Below are positions 25,401 to 34,423 of a stretch of DNA of 64,000 nt, one piece after another. Made by a program: the position numbers and the translations under genes. This DNA comes from Notospermus geniculatus (lineage: Eukaryota > Nemertea > Pilidiophora > Heteronemertea > Lineidae). Location of the stretch: NCBI GenBank assembly GCA_002633025.1, contig NMRB01001024.1:157436-221435 (forward strand), read 5' to 3'. The number at the start of each line of letters is the position of its first letter. Position 1 is the stretch's first letter. The notes under the pieces were generated by a model that saw nothing but the letters and a program-made list of their open reading frames with translations, did not search any database and was not told the origin of the DNA.

Positions 25401-28400
25401 TCAATCATCCATGAATGGGTCCGCTAGGCATTGAATCGGACTGTAGTGACGCCTGTTGGTCAACTGACTAACGGCTCCTATTGGACCGGTCAAGATGCGA
25501 GATTTTTATGCAATGTTACGTTCTGCACAAGCTCTACTGCCATCTACAAATCAACACAAGTTTCAAGTCCTTGTGACCCAGCATGTTGTATAAATGGATA
25601 TAATGAAAAACAGTCTAGTGTCTGTAGTACCAGTAGATAAGGGAAAGATTATGAGGCCGAACCTGAGCTTCGGTGTTCTAAATTACGTAATTGGAAGATG
25701 AGATACCGGTACTTGTACAACTTTGTCGCTGCAGATGCAGATATGAATGTCTAGAAAGGTCAAATCATTGCATTGTTTATTCCATTACACTCTTTTCAAT
25801 TTCAGTATGTGAAAAACCAACGGAGTCGCTGCCCAGAGCCTTTGATGTACAGTCGGATACTCAAAGAACTGACAAAAACCGTTAAAAATCTAAAGGTAAT
25901 AAGGGGAAATGCTTCATCTTCTTGTCTTTGGCCGTCACCAGGCACGAATCCAGGGGGGCTCACCCGGCACACACCCCCCCCCCCCCCCCNGGTGCACGCC
26001 CCCTTTCGGCCAACAAATCTGTAAAATTGACCGTGAAATTCTGAAATTTGGAGCAAATCATTGAAATTCACCACAGATTTCAATGTTTCTAGCCCAACCT
26101 GAGTGCACCCCCTCTTTTCCAAAATCGTGGATCCACCCCTGGTCACAGGAATATGTCCTTAAGATTGAGCCCCTGCGCACCACACAGCCATTAAAAGTAC
26201 TGAATGGCAACCTTCTAACGCCAAAATGGTCATACCTTACCTTTTTGTCAACATGTCAGTTTCCCTTCCAGAATCCAAGTCCACAGAAGGAAACAAAGGG
26301 TCGCAAGCAGCAGAAGGAAAATCAACCGTTGGACAACGAATCTGACCACTCACCACCTCGTCCTCCAGTTTCTCCGAAAAAACGGAAAAAAGCCGGTGAA
26401 TCTCCTCTCAAGAAAAATGAAAATGATCAGAAAGCAGCTGTGTCAAAAAAATCTTCCTTGGACACACTTGACGATATTTTTGATTCGGTTATGGCGCGGA
26501 CTTCCTCTCCAAGTTTGAATTTTGATAGTGATTTTAATGATGATTCGTTTGATTATGATTTGGAGGAACCATTGCCGAGATCTCGGCGAAAGCGAAAGAA
26601 GGCGGAACCGGATGAAAAAAGTAGTAATGACTTTGACCAAGAAACACTGCCTAGTACGCCTGCTAAAAGGGGGCGTGGCAAACGGACTGAACCTGAATCT
26701 GATAAACCACTGCCAGAGATGAGAACCACTAGGTCAGGCTCACGATCTCCACAGAAAAGCTTCAAAGTTAAAATTGAAAAAGGGCCGTCGGGTTTCAAGG
26801 TCGATAAAGGAGACGCGGGTAAGGGTTCGGCGAGATCACGGGGTAAGAAGACGCGAAAGGGGAATGCGTCCACGTTTCAGGAAGATGAGGACGGGCCGAA
26901 GGTGAAGGTCGAAAAAATTGAACGTGATTTTACGTTTGAGTTTCAAGATGATGAGGAATTAGTGATGGATAATCTGAGAACTGTGGGAAAAAAATCAAAG
27001 GCAGCATCAAAAACGACCAAGGGTCGACAAAAGAAGGGAAAGGAAAAGAATGAACCGCAGGTATGACACAAAAGGAACTTGTCCTTGTCTTCGTCTAGAA
27101 TTGAAAATATTCAGCTACATGTATTAGTATTAACCCTTTGACGTACATGTTTTTCGGGGGCATAGTTTGACCCCCCACCCCCGATTTATCTTTAGAGGGT
27201 TATCCTGACCAAACGAAAGGAGATAGAATATGGCAGTAATGGAATTATTTTTAGCAGTATAAGAGATCTTTCAGAATACGTATAAAAATATCGTGATACA
27301 TGAACGTCTGTTGCCATGGTAACCACTATGTTCATGTCATAAAACAGGATTTTTGCCAAATTTTCTTCATTTTTTTCAAAAAAAGTAAGATTTTTTTTCA
27401 AAATTACTCCGCAGATACATCAGAAATAACACCAGAAATGGAATTAGGAGGTGATTTTGAACTTGGGAGTGAAAATATGAGCAGAAAATTTTCAAAAATA
27501 AGACTTTTACAGCAATTTATTTGATCGTTGCGTCATATCCCAAAGGCTTAAACAATAGGCCTACATGTATGAACATGACAAATGCATGACGTCATCAAGC
27601 TTTTTGGCAAAATTGGAAATCTTCAACTTCAAGTGCACTTCAGGCCATGATGGTAAAGAGTGACACCTACATGTAGTGGAAATATGCTACATCAGGACAG
27701 AATTACATCGACTACAAGATTCTGGTGCAGGACATTTCAAGGGGGTGCCTGATGAGCAAAATTCGGCAATTTCCTGGGGGGTGTAAATGGGTACGTCAAA
27801 GGGTTAAACCAGGTAATAGATGATGAGGACTGAATTTGGTAGTAACTGGTGGTTTCAACAACCTGCTGGTCACTACACTGGATATGCTGAACTGGTCATG
27901 ACTAGGCACAGGAACAAACGAGTTAAAATATATGTGAAATAGTTCGATAGTGCACAGTTACGGTAATGTGATTACCATTTTGCAGGGATGGAGCTACCTT
28001 CATTCAAATCTTAGCAAAATATTAGCCAAGGAGCTGTTCAGTTAGCCAAATTTTCCGTTGTAATGGTTTTCATTTTTGAAAATTTCAGGCAATTAGTTGA
28101 TGTTTTAGCCAAATCAGAGGTGAAATAGCCAATGGCGATTTGGCAAGTGGGTAGCGCCATCCGTGATTTTATGTCCCCTCCACTTTTCAGGTTGCTGAGA
28201 CAAAAGGCTCGCTAAAGATGCGTATTCCCAAAACAGCTTCCTTTGTGAGCGAGGAATCCAAAGAGAAGACAGAATCCGGCGTGTCTACTCCTAGTGCTAT
28301 CAAACTTAAGGTGTCTAACGGGAAAATAGTCAGGTACAGAAAACTCATTTCTATTGTCGTTATCATATCTTCTTTGTGCTTTCAGAATTCATTCAGTATT

Positions 28401-31400
28401 ATTCACCAAGAACACATGTAAATTCGGCATCTCATATCCCTCCAAATAATTGATTCAACTTCAAGTCGAGGGTTGAATTTGCCAGGAATAGTCCATGGGG
28501 ATCATTTTTCCCCGGGGACGAATTATCCAGGGACGAATTTTCCCCAGGGACGAATTTTCCGGGGCGAGTTTTCCAGGGACGAATTTTCCTCGGACGAATT
28601 TTCCAGGGAGGAATTCTCCTCGGGGACGAATTTTCCTGCAACTGTCCAGTCAATGAAACTGACATCGTGCACTTGCATCAGTTTCATTATGCAACAACCT
28701 TCATGTACAGTACATAAGCCTGACCTCTGAGCATTATGCAATTAGGGTTGGTCACAGCTGGCAATAATGAAATCACTGTGGGTGAATGGAGTTTGAGGAA
28801 TGTGGTTGTGCATTTTTTCTTGGAGCCCATTTATAACGGACACTAGGATTGGCAGTTGTTGTCTTTGATTGGGAGTCTTCTGGTAAAAGGGGTCAAAATG
28901 CCATTCATCTCTTCCAGTTCAACAAAAACCAAATCACCTAGTCCAGGGAAATTTCAATCATTCAACATCAAAGATGACGATTCGGATTCTGATGACAGCC
29001 AGCTTGTCGTCGATGAGACGCCGCGGAAACGGGCGCCACAGCCGACTTCTCCCATGATGCCGTTTCATCAACCACGGGAATTACGAACGGGAGGACTCAA
29101 ACTCAAATTATCTCGTAAGAAATTGTTCCAGTTTCCATTCGCTCTTTTCTTCTGGACCATAGCGGTATTTACTCTGGGACCTCTCATCTTTGGGATTGAC
29201 AGATGCAGTCCTTAATTGAGAGGTGTCCAGTTACAGCAGTCAGAATGAAAACGAGCTGTCTGTCAGTTGACCAATAGGAGTCTCTACAGCCCAATTCAAT
29301 GCCTAGCAGACCCATTCATGGTTGACTGAACTCCAATCAGCAGGAGACTTTTATAGTGTACATGTATATTGGTCCACTAGAACTTTGTTGCTGTGTTTTG
29401 CGATAAGCGTGGCTGACTACTGCTATTGGCTGAACTTAGTTGTCCTAGATCTTGCAGAGAAGTTCCATGGTAGCCAATTAAACCATAATTCGTGTGGCGG
29501 TCTAGGAAAACCCGTCGGAAGTCGCTGAGTGATCAACAAGGGTTGTTAGATTGCCTGTGCATTGATCTACTACTGTTCACCTGTTACGTAGTACATTTCT
29601 GCTATTGAAATGTGGGGGTTTACCAAGGTCATTAACACTTTCCTCAAACGCGACATCCAACGGGTTTTCCTAGACTGCTCACAATTGGGATTGGCAAGAT
29701 CCCTGTTGGGCTGGGGACAAATACTTTGTAACAAAGGCAAGTCTAAGAAACGGGCCAAAAGAGGATCAGCAAGTTGAGTCTGGTGAATCCAAATTTGAAA
29801 TGTATGTACCTTCTGTCTATTTCAGTTCCAGCTCGAACAGCAGCATCAAGTTCCACGACTGAAACTTCCAGCAGTCAAGAAATGGTATCTCAGGAATCAT
29901 CATTTGACACATCAATGAGCGACCCAGATGACGAGGGCATACAGAAATCGAGATTAAACATGCCAGAAATCCGTGGTGGCCTTAATGGCAGTATTGCAGA
30001 TATCCTCGAGGCCAGCGGTTATGGTACGGAGACGGATTTCAAGATTGATGAAAATTTGGGGTAAGGGGAATTCATTTCTTCTGTTGAACGCCTTCTTGGT
30101 TTGTAACTGGCAGTCTTTGTTGCCAAGTTTGCCACTGATTGGAATGATTCTGTATGACGATTATGTGAAGCTTTTTTAAGCAGTTCCCCACTCTTTCCAT
30201 GTCTCAAATGTGACCCTCCACCACAAAACCAGTCGTAAGTCGCTCTGAGGTTGGCAAGTTGGGACAAATTATCTGTCAATTACAGTATTGTCAGTCTGTT
30301 GTGAAGTCTGAGTGATTCCATTTCTTCATTATCTCCTGGTGTCATCTCAGTAAGTTTAGGTGCATTTTCCGAGCGACTTAGGACTGGTTTTAGAGTGGAT
30401 GATAAACAGGAAGTCAATTTCCAGAATCTTAGCAAATTTTCAACCCCAACCGGGGTCTTCTTCAGGCTGGCACTTTCAAGTCGAGCTACCAGAAGTGTAA
30501 GGTTTTAGAGTGGAGGGTCACAAATATGCTCCATATTATTGCCCCCTTTCCAGAAGCCTTTCTCGGGAACTAAAAGAGCAACCCATTGAGCACATCACTA
30601 CATCCATTGAGACCAGTTATAGGTACAAAGTAATAACTGAATTGAGAATTGACCTCACCCAGTTGACAAAAAACCCTCCAATTTCAGATCACCCAGCATG
30701 AGGGATGCAATTGGTGGGTTGCTTTCCATGCGCCTTGGCGGCTTCCAGCAGGTTGGGGGAAGGTCCGGGTCGCCACTGGCTGACCTTCGAGCCAAAGGAA
30801 CAATAAAATTGCAGCGGAATCGGAAAACATTGTTGAGCGATGATACGGGTGAGAAGATGCAGACATGTTATAAAGATGATGAATACGGTGAGTTGTCATG
30901 GCAACCAAAATGGCTGCCGCCTCAACATAATGAAATGGGCATTTCAAAAATTCTACAAAATTAACCTTCTTCATAAGAGTCACTCTTCTTCTTCATAGCA
31001 TAAACTCTTCTTCATTTCTTCTGCAGTATATCCAACTTTGGACATCTCGGATGATGAGGGTGAACATGTGTTCAAACCAAGAGGACGTCCAAAGAAAGAT
31101 GAGACGTGGAATCCGAAAGGTAATGAACTATCGTACCTGGTTGAATTCTTAGAATTCTTGGTTTGGTGGTTGTCTTTGAAGGTTGTTGATTGCACATGCC
31201 ACTTGTCAGGCGTAGGTTCTGCAGAAACTCCTTTCTTTCTAGAAAAACTTGACGTTCTTTCATATCCTTCTGAAAATTATTGGTATTCAAGATTTTATCT
31301 CCAGGACTTTATGGTTGTGATATTTCCTTCCCTGAATTTGCCCTGTCCCTTGCAGCCAAATTGGAACCTAACTGCCCAAAACCTGAGCGAGAGCCACGAG

Positions 31401-32736
31401 AAGGGACGAAAAAGGAGGCTGTGGAGAGCGGGTTAGCTGCTGCGGCAGCTGCTTTAGCAGATAAACCGGTAAGAAAACTCGCCGTATTAAGATCATTAGT
31501 CGAGGGCACAGAATGGGAATTGAACCCTGCGCTTCTCTTGAGCATGAGTCCAATAGGCCTACTCAACCACCCCGCCACCGTCTTATTTTCTCCATCGGTA
31601 TCAATGTTTCAGGCTCCAAAACGACAGTACATCAGGAAAAAACCAAAGATTGAAAAACCCTCCAATCTTCTCATTAATATCCCATCATCACCATTTGACT
31701 TTGAACCTCAACCGGGCACCTCAGCTTCAAGCCTCAATCTCTCGGGAAGTGGATCAAGTGAGTAGTCATTCATGAACCTCTTAATGCAATGGATGGGTGG
31801 GAATGTCTTAAGACTATGTGAATTTACAAAGTAAACCCATGCTGAGTTGACTGATCTCTGTCTGATCTGGAACCAAACTGCCCTAAACCCTCAACAAGAG
31901 CCAAAAAAGAGCCTATGGAGTGTGAGCAAGTTTTACATTATCTCCATTACCGGTACTTTTTCAAATGATTTGGTACACTGGATCTCCCCAAGTTATTGTT
32001 GTGGGTATTGCTCATTTGAATATGTAAATCAGTATTGTTAAACAATGCCATTTATAATATTTCTTTTTAGGTGGAATACTAAGTGCAGGCCTCAGTCCTG
32101 CTCTGAAAACTCCATCTTCGCCACCCAAATGTAAGTTTCCTCACTATGTGTACCTTCAGTGATTGTTGATATTGTTGAAAGAGTATGGACACCTTAGGTA
32201 TTTGCTCTTATGATACATTGGGCTATCAGAGTGATGCAGTGGAAATATCATACCCAGTCTCCCCGAGGTTCCGGGGTCGATCCCCAGTCAGACACATAAC
32301 TCATTTGATAGAGAATATGGGCCGAATTCACCAAGGGTGATCATCGCGCGATTAAGACTTAGACGCGTGTACCTTCTTCAAAAGCATGGTGGAAGTGTGT
32401 GCATTTAGTGAAGTCTAAGTCTTAATCGTGCGATGATCACCCTTGGTGAATACGGCCCAATGACTCTGACATTGCAGGTTTTCTCCGGGCACTGCGGATT
32501 TCCTTGTGTTGGATATTAATTTGCCCAGTGTTGTCTTTAGAGCTAATGATGCCATATTTGGAGCAAAGCTCTCGATTTAACATCTAAGAAACATCTTCTC
32601 TTCCTCACCTCTCCAAGTACATTTGATTTGGGTCTCTACATATTTTTCAGCAGCATCCAAAAAACCAAAGAAGGGTATGGCTACAGCGAAGCAGCGCCTG
32701 GGAAAAATCCTCAAGATTCACAAGATGATTCATTGA
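4446..32736 (+). CDS. KDM7: KDM7/PHF8-family PHD-JmjC lysine demethylase (complete gene)
   Basis: Fe(II)/2-oxoglutarate histone lysine demethylase of the PHF2/PHF8/KDM7A family, nuclear; the PHD finger in this family reads H3K4me3. Coding exons: 4446-4543, 5492-5577, 5722-5801, 8230-8288, 8461-8624, 9089-9230, 9986-10184, 10616-10866, 13969-14075, 14502-14596, 15807-15824 (microexon), 18320-18409, 18753-19541, 19996-20138, 20504-20700, 21899-22133, 22793-22992, 23154-23246, 23484-23596, 23743-23887, 32071-32130, 32651-32736. Using one copy of each duplicated block, all phases match and the total is 3450 nt (1149 residues plus stop). PHD ligands are C8, C10, C23, C26, H31, C34, C50 and C53. 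JmjC metal ligands are H262, D264 and H334; the third is His (GWIHAVF), as in PHF8/KDM7A, not the Tyr of PHF2. The tail has RGRPKK basic motifs and ends [15 protein letters not shown], a family C-terminus. Exons 7-8 and 12-20 have second copies downstream. Confidence 0.93.
4950..5431. mobile_element. 482-bp MITE in KDM7 intron 1
   Basis: Terminal inverted repeats start GGGGGTCGCACTAATTTGCG and contain repeated GCGTCCAACTGCGACC-type units; the right end is AGTGCGACCGCC. A GTACCG duplication flanks both sides (4944-4949 and 5432-5437). The open frame inside has no protein features and is not called as a gene. Confidence 0.75.
7149..7288. repeat. inverted repeat, TATTTATGAAGCC family
   Basis: Arms of about 50 bp: GGGGCCATATTTATGAAGCC against GGCTGCATAAATATGGCCCC, with TTGCGTTCACGCAAA in both arms. 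It is a hairpin MITE-like element in the KDM7 intron between exons 3 and 4. Confidence 0.75.
7512..7630. repeat. inverted repeat in KDM7 intron
   Basis: The arms CTTCATTCCACATCTGAATG and AATCGGATGTGGAATGAAG are inverse, with GCGAGGTTT/AACCTCACGC continuing the stem and GATATC-rich inner sequence. Non-coding hairpin. Confidence 0.7.
8735..8852. repeat. inverted repeat in KDM7 intron 5
   Basis: GGCCGCATAGAAACTCCGCT at the left is matched by AGCGGAGTTTCTATGCGGCC at the right, a perfect 20-bp terminal stem. No coding content. Confidence 0.75.
9298..9534. repeat. inverted-repeat element downstream of KDM7 exon 6
   Basis: AAAGTCTGGCAACACCTATC with CCTAATGGAATGCGGA at the left is inverse to TCCGCATTCCATTAGG with GATGTTGCCAGACTTTA at the right. 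It is a MITE-like element of about 237 bp in intron 6. Confidence 0.75.
9620..9867. mobile_element. 248-bp TTAA-flanked MITE, copy 1
   Basis: Termini AGATAATGTATCACGACTTC and GTGATACATTATCT are inverted and flanked by TTAA on both sides (9616-9619 and 9868-9871). The same 248-bp element recurs at 63000-63247. A TTAA target site is characteristic of piggyBac-type transposition; no transposase is present. Confidence 0.85.
10232..10474 (+). mobile_element. TTAA element, copy A orientation
   Basis: About 243 bp with TIRs TTAACCCATTAACTG and CAGTTAACGGG in the intron between JmjC exons 7 and 8. The equivalent site in copy B (12534-12777) holds the same sequence in reverse complement, between the same flanks. 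TTAA target with CCC ends suggests a piggyBac-like MITE. Confidence 0.8.
11150..11283. repeat. inverted repeat, GGGCCATATGCTAGG family
   Basis: TTAAGGGCCCTATGCTAGGA is inverse to CCTAGCATATGGCCCTAA. Inner AAAGTCTAACTT-type motifs repeat on both arms. In copy B the left arm is missing (13400-13472), so the element differs between block copies. Confidence 0.65.
11542..11715. repeat. CAGG-GCGGATCC family element
   Basis: This element starts with CAGGCGCGGATCC, carries an inner AACAAATCTGTAAAATCGAC and ends near GTCCGCCCCTG. The same family occurs at 13729-13895, 18451-18624 and 25937-26143. It is a short non-coding dispersed repeat in KDM7 introns. Confidence 0.6.
11736..11853. other. assembly gap (118 N)
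   Basis: Run of N. Sequence before the gap resumes in homologous form at 13908-13922, after an intervening repeated block, which is the signature of a scaffold join between alternative copies. Confidence 0.99.
11854..12183. other. unique spacer before block 1 copy B
   Basis: No coding signal. The last 80 bp (GTTATATCC, ACGTTATAGCGAGGG, ending TTTACTGTA) look like the end of a dispersed repeat. A similar CACTGTA end precedes block 2 copy B at 24486. Confidence 0.5.
12289..13175 (+). CDS. KDM7: second copy of KDM7 JmjC exons 7-8
   Basis: Exons 12289-12487 (199 nt) and 12925-13175 (251 nt) match 9986-10184 and 10616-10866 in length, splice sites and encoded protein, including the FHIDFGG and GWIHAVF metal-ligand motifs. 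Both are open and intact. The pair enters and leaves in phase 2, so splicing exon 8 to this copy would keep the frame and produce a protein with two JmjC cores, which no family member has. Treat as an alternative assembly copy, not extra coding sequence, unless transcript data show otherwise. Confidence 0.8.
12534..12777 (-). mobile_element. TTAA element, copy B (inverted in place)
   Basis: Reverse complement of the element at 10232-10474, with identical position relative to the exons and matching outer flanks (GTCTTTGGG on the right). TIRs TTAACCCGCTAACTGGG and ACAGTTAACATG. Confidence 0.8.
14217..14322 (-). mobile_element. tRNA-derived SINE, minus strand
   Basis: On the minus strand it reads TTTGGCCTAGTGGTTAAGG (A-box-like), then GCCTTATGCGAGGGTCCATG and a degenerate B-box GGGATCGAGTCC. 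It matches the elements at 34585-34700 and 40665-41140. The degenerate promoter and dispersed copies argue for a SINE and not a functional tRNA gene. Confidence 0.75.
15129..15710 (+). repeat. minisatellite (about 31 bp unit) split by a MITE
   Basis: Degenerate units of the type TTTCTGTGTGTGGCCTCCAG with GACAGTCAT occur about five times at 15129-15279 and about twice at 15652-15710. The intervening 15280-15655 is an inserted inverted-repeat element. Located in the KDM7 intron between exons 10 and 11. Confidence 0.7.
15280..15655. mobile_element. nested MITE pair (MITE inside MITE)
   Basis: The outer element has arms GGTCCATATTCATAAACATA and TTTTATGAATATGGGTCC. Inside it, 15366-15629 is a 264-bp element with TIRs AGCCGCACTGTATTGAATT and AATTCAATACTGTGAGGCT, flanked by TTAA on both sides (15362-15365 and 15630-15633). 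The inner one therefore inserted into the outer one. Confidence 0.8.
15807..15824 (+). CDS. KDM7: putative 18-nt KDM7 microexon
   Basis: A strong polypyrimidine tract and acceptor (CTATCTCTCTTGCAG) is followed by 18 nt encoding PIPQLI and then GTGAGT. The upstream exon (ends 14596) and downstream exon (starts 18320) are both phase 0, so inclusion or skipping keeps frame. The acceptor, donor and phase agreement support it; no transcript evidence is available here. Confidence 0.55.
15940..16200 (+). repeat. degenerate tandem repeat (about 80 bp unit)
   Basis: Three to four diverged units share TTCAAAGC(T/G)CTTGC and ATCCTGAGGT motifs. It lies just downstream of the putative microexon in a KDM7 intron. 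Confidence 0.5.
16203..16393. repeat. inverted repeat, TTTACAC family
   Basis: GCCTTGTTTACACGTGTCTG is matched at the far end by TAGTGTAAACAAAGGC, and GCCCGGGTCTG inside is inverse to GGGCTGAGCCCGG. MITE-like. Confidence 0.6.
16448..16592. repeat. inverted repeat, CGTATGCACCAAAC family
   Basis: GGCCGTATGCACCAAACAAA with ATTATCTTGAACTCAGGTTG is inverse to CAACCTGAGTTCAAGATAAT and GTTTGGTGCATACGGCC; long near-perfect arms of about 50 bp. Confidence 0.8.
16890..17036 (+). repeat. tandem repeat, three copies of about 50 bp
   Basis: The unit AAATTCCATGTCAGATACTT followed by TCTGTCAGAACTTTCACAGA and GTAGTACT occurs three times, just before duplicated block 2 copy A. Confidence 0.85.
18011..18138. 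mobile_element. hairpin MITE, GATTTCACAAAGGG family
   Basis: GACCGATTTCACAAAGGGCG with TTTAAGACTTAG is inverse to TTAAGTCTTAAACACCCTTT and GTGAAATCGGGCCC. It is absent from the equivalent place in copy B (near 25615). Related copies: 32319-32458, and a 39-bp remnant at 34385-34423. Confidence 0.75.
18451..18624. repeat. CAGG-GCGGATCC family element, block 2A
   Basis: CACCAGGCGCGAATCCAGGG at the left and GTGGATCCACCCCTGGTCAC at the right, with the inner AACAAATCTGTAAAATTGAC shared with 11542-11715. The block 2B copy (25937-26143) contains a poly-C run and an N. Confidence 0.6.
20740..21244. repeat. dispersed repeat, block 2A only
   Basis: This begins after CTCTTTTTAACCAGG and contains repeated GGGCGTTTGGGCG units, then sequence typical of a dispersed element, and stops at the N at 21245. 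It is absent from copy B, where the intron continues directly. No protein is encoded. Confidence 0.5.
21329..21506. repeat. inverted repeat, CTAGGAAAACCCGTCGGA family
   Basis: GGTCTAGGAAAACCCGTCGG is inverse to CCGACGGGTTTTCCTAGAC. It is present in both block 2 copies (also about 29500-29680). Confidence 0.75.
21645..21886. mobile_element. 242-bp TIR element abutting a KDM7 splice acceptor
   Basis: The ends CAGGGCTCGAAAAATT and AATTTTTCAAGCCCTG are flanked by TGTCT on both sides (21640-21644 and 21887-21891). Copy B (29805-29825) has a single TGTCT and no element, a clean empty site. The inner sequence is full of GGTGCCC/GGGCACC motifs. It ends 12 nt before the exon starting at 21899, so the native pyrimidine tract is almost entirely replaced. 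Confidence 0.88.
22318..22512. repeat. nested inverted repeats, block 2A only
   Basis: Outer arms TTTGGTTCCCGAACCCACC and GTGAGTTCGGGAACCAAAC; inner arms AGGATAGACTGGTTCGCGAT and GGGAACCAGTCTATCCTCT. Copy B has a different hairpin in this intron (30210-30522). Confidence 0.7.
23897..24487. other. junction between block 2 copies
   Basis: The sequence follows the last copy A exon and leads into copy B without any N. It contains a short GTGTGGGGACCA palindrome and, from 24290, a repeat with GGTGGTCGCGTTA units that ends GGGGTTCCACTGTA. No coding signal. Because the 21246-25989 stretch is gap-free, this junction is the key place to test real tandem duplication. Confidence 0.6.
25806..31757 (+). 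CDS. KDM7: second copy of nine KDM7 tail exons
   Basis: Exons 25806-25895, 26272-27060, 28191-28333, 28918-29114, 29826-30060, 30688-30887, 31027-31119, 31356-31468 and 31613-31757 have exactly the lengths and splice sites of the copy A exons. The 789-nt exon differs at five residues between copies (for example AVPKKSS against AVSKKSS, and GDVGK against GDAGK). All are open. The set begins in phase 0, but copy A ends in phase 1, so using both in one mRNA would shift the frame; either set alone joins correctly to 32071. They are therefore alternatives, most simply two alleles. Confidence 0.82.
27134..27803. mobile_element. 670-bp piggyBac-like MITE with empty site in copy A
   Basis: Ends CCCTTTGACGTAC and GTACGTCAAAGGG, flanked by TTAA on both sides (27130-27133 and 27804-27807). 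Copy A at 19610-19620 has one TTAA and no element. TTAA target plus CCC termini is the piggyBac signature. There is no transposase frame, so it is non-autonomous. Confidence 0.9.
28500..28640 (+). repeat. minisatellite of GACGAATTTTCC units
   Basis: About nine degenerate units of GACGAATTTTCC(CC)AGGG lie in a KDM7 intron of copy B. Absent from copy A. Confidence 0.75.
30210..30522. repeat. inverted repeat, block 2B only
   Basis: GTGACCCTCCACCACAAAAC is inverse to GGTTTTAGAGTGGAGGGTCAC, with a second stem AAGTCGCT/GAGCGACTTAGGACTGG inside. Confidence 0.65.
32319..32458. mobile_element. hairpin MITE, same family as 18011-18138
   Basis: GGGCCGAATTCACCAAGGGT with GATCATCGC is inverse to GCGATGATCACCCTTGGTGA and ATACGGCCC; the inner TTAAGACTTAGACGCGTGTA is shared with 18011-18138. 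It is in the last KDM7 intron. Confidence 0.75.
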
Positions 32737-32910
32737 ACAGATTTTGGTGGCTTCAGTATGGAGGTCATGGAGGATTTTCAACGATAATCCCATGCTGGGG
32801 CGATGAATGGCTTCAACATTGAGATCAAGCGAGATTTTCAACAGTGGTCACCTACTGGGCGCTTGCCGACAAATCTTCACTGCCATATGGTTGGTACGCA
32901 GTAGTCACAG

Positions 32911-33421
32911 CACGGAAGGAAGTGCAGTGGTTTCCTGGAAATTGATGCGATTTTCCACGTGAATTTGCATCTTTTCTCCACAGTAGATCGCAGGCCTGGC
33001 TGGATGTTTGAGGTGGCCCACCTGAGGTATGAAAGTTACTTGCTTCCTCGCACAATCACTAGCACCAGAAGTGTGTGATATGTACACCTACGCCTTACCC
33101 TCCTGCTGCAAATGCAAAAGTATGTACACTCATGGCCAAAAGTAAATGGACAGCAGTTTATCTTGAATATCTCCAAACCAATGGGCTGAAGACAATTGAA
33201 TCCGACATATGTAACACGGAAGGAAGTGCAGTGGTTTCCTGGAAATTGATGCGATTTTCCACGTGAATTTGCATCTTTTCTCCACAGTAGATCGCAGGCC
33301 TGGCTGCATGTTTGAGGTGGCCCACCTGAGGTATGAAAGTTACTTGCTTCCTCACACAATCACTAGCACCAGAAGTGTGTGATTATACCTACGCCTTAGC
33401 CTCCTGCTGCAAATGCAAAAG
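32911..33421 (+). repeat. direct repeat, two 209-bp copies
   Basis: The unit from CACGGAAGGAAGTGCAGTGG to CTGCTGCAAATGCAAAAGTA occurs at 32911-33121 and 33213-33421, about 90 bp apart and nearly identical. It is in the KDM7 3' region. Confidence 0.88.
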
Positions 33422-33982
33422 TAAAGAACCAGGGCCAGGTTTCCAGTTGGTTGGAAACCTCGATGCTCGCAGCCCGATCTGGAGTTTACAAGCTGTTATT
33501 TCTGTAATGCTCTTCTGTTACCAATTCTTTCATAGACCTGATCATAAGAAACATTTTGTTTTAAAATGTCTCCCAGTTTGGATGGATTTGCTATATCAAT
33601 TCAGTTGTTCCAAGTTGGATGTTTGAAAATATTCAAAACGATTTAAGATTTTGGTTCTGTGTTGTGTGTATTTTGACTACGAGTTCTTATAAAATTGCTG
33701 AAAATCTCAAGAAAACGTGCTTAAATTGTAATGACTCAAACCAGGCAGCCATTTTCATACCAGCCCATAAGTTACACTACTTAAGGTAATGAGTGAAATT
33801 ATCTCAAAGGCAGCTCAAGGCAGAGGCTCCCCCATAACCACGCCTCGCGGGGAAGGTTATCTTATTCTTAAAAAGGATGTATATAGTATTATTTATTACA
33901 ATATCATCTGTGTATATCCATCAGTAAGGTGTAACCACAAATAGTGTCTTCAAATATAAAACCTCCAAGATGTCAAGTACCG

Positions 33983-34155
33983 GTGTAACGTTTTTCAGTG
34001 TGGCCATTTTTCTGTGTGATTCCCATTGTTCGGAACACACTGGGAAACGGACTCGCTGTTTCTCTGTGTGTCGCCCGTTGTCAAGTCGCTGCTTATTCCA
34101 TCAGTCGATTGTATAAATATCACACTGGCACACGGGCCACACTGAAAAACGTTAC
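33983..34155. repeat. inverted repeat, GTGTAACGTTTTTCAGTG family
   Basis: GTGTAACGTTTTTCAGTGTG is inverse to CACACTGAAAAACGTTACA. MITE-like; no coding content. Confidence 0.75.
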
Positions 34156-34384
34156 ATCGTTATTACAACAAATATCGTTTCCTTGACTAGTTATTGGTAT
34201 TGTGTACAATATGAAAATGTACAATGTACATGTAAGTATTTAATTGTAATCTTTATTTATTAAAAAGTAATCATTTGTTGGTAATTTGTATATTTAGAAC
34301 CATGTACTAGTCATCATTTCTCTTTTCGTACATTTATATCAAATTGTATCTATTCTGATATTTTCATCGGGCATAATCAGTATG

Positions 34385-34423
34385 GGCCGTCTAAGTCTTA
34401 AACACCCTTTGTGAAATCGGCCC
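34385..34423. mobile_element. 39-bp MITE remnant with TATG duplication
   Basis: GGCCGTCTAAGTCTTAAACA with CCCTTTGTGAAATCGGCCC, flanked by TATG on both sides. Copy B (near 40508) has a single TATG and no insertion. It is an internally deleted relative of the 18011-18138 element. Confidence 0.8.

Larger units (their letters stand above)
24488..31764 (+). repeat. duplicated block 2, copy B
   Basis: Second copy of the KDM7 tail region, continuing into the unique exon at 32071. A single N and a long C run lie at 25975-25990. Confidence 0.85.
32737..34294 (+). other. KDM7 3' flank / probable 3'UTR
   Basis: No gene. It contains a direct duplication of about 209 bp (32911-33121 and 33213-33421) and an inverted repeat at 33983-34155. 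A candidate AATAAA appears only much later, at 36474, so the 3'UTR could be long. Confidence 0.5.
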
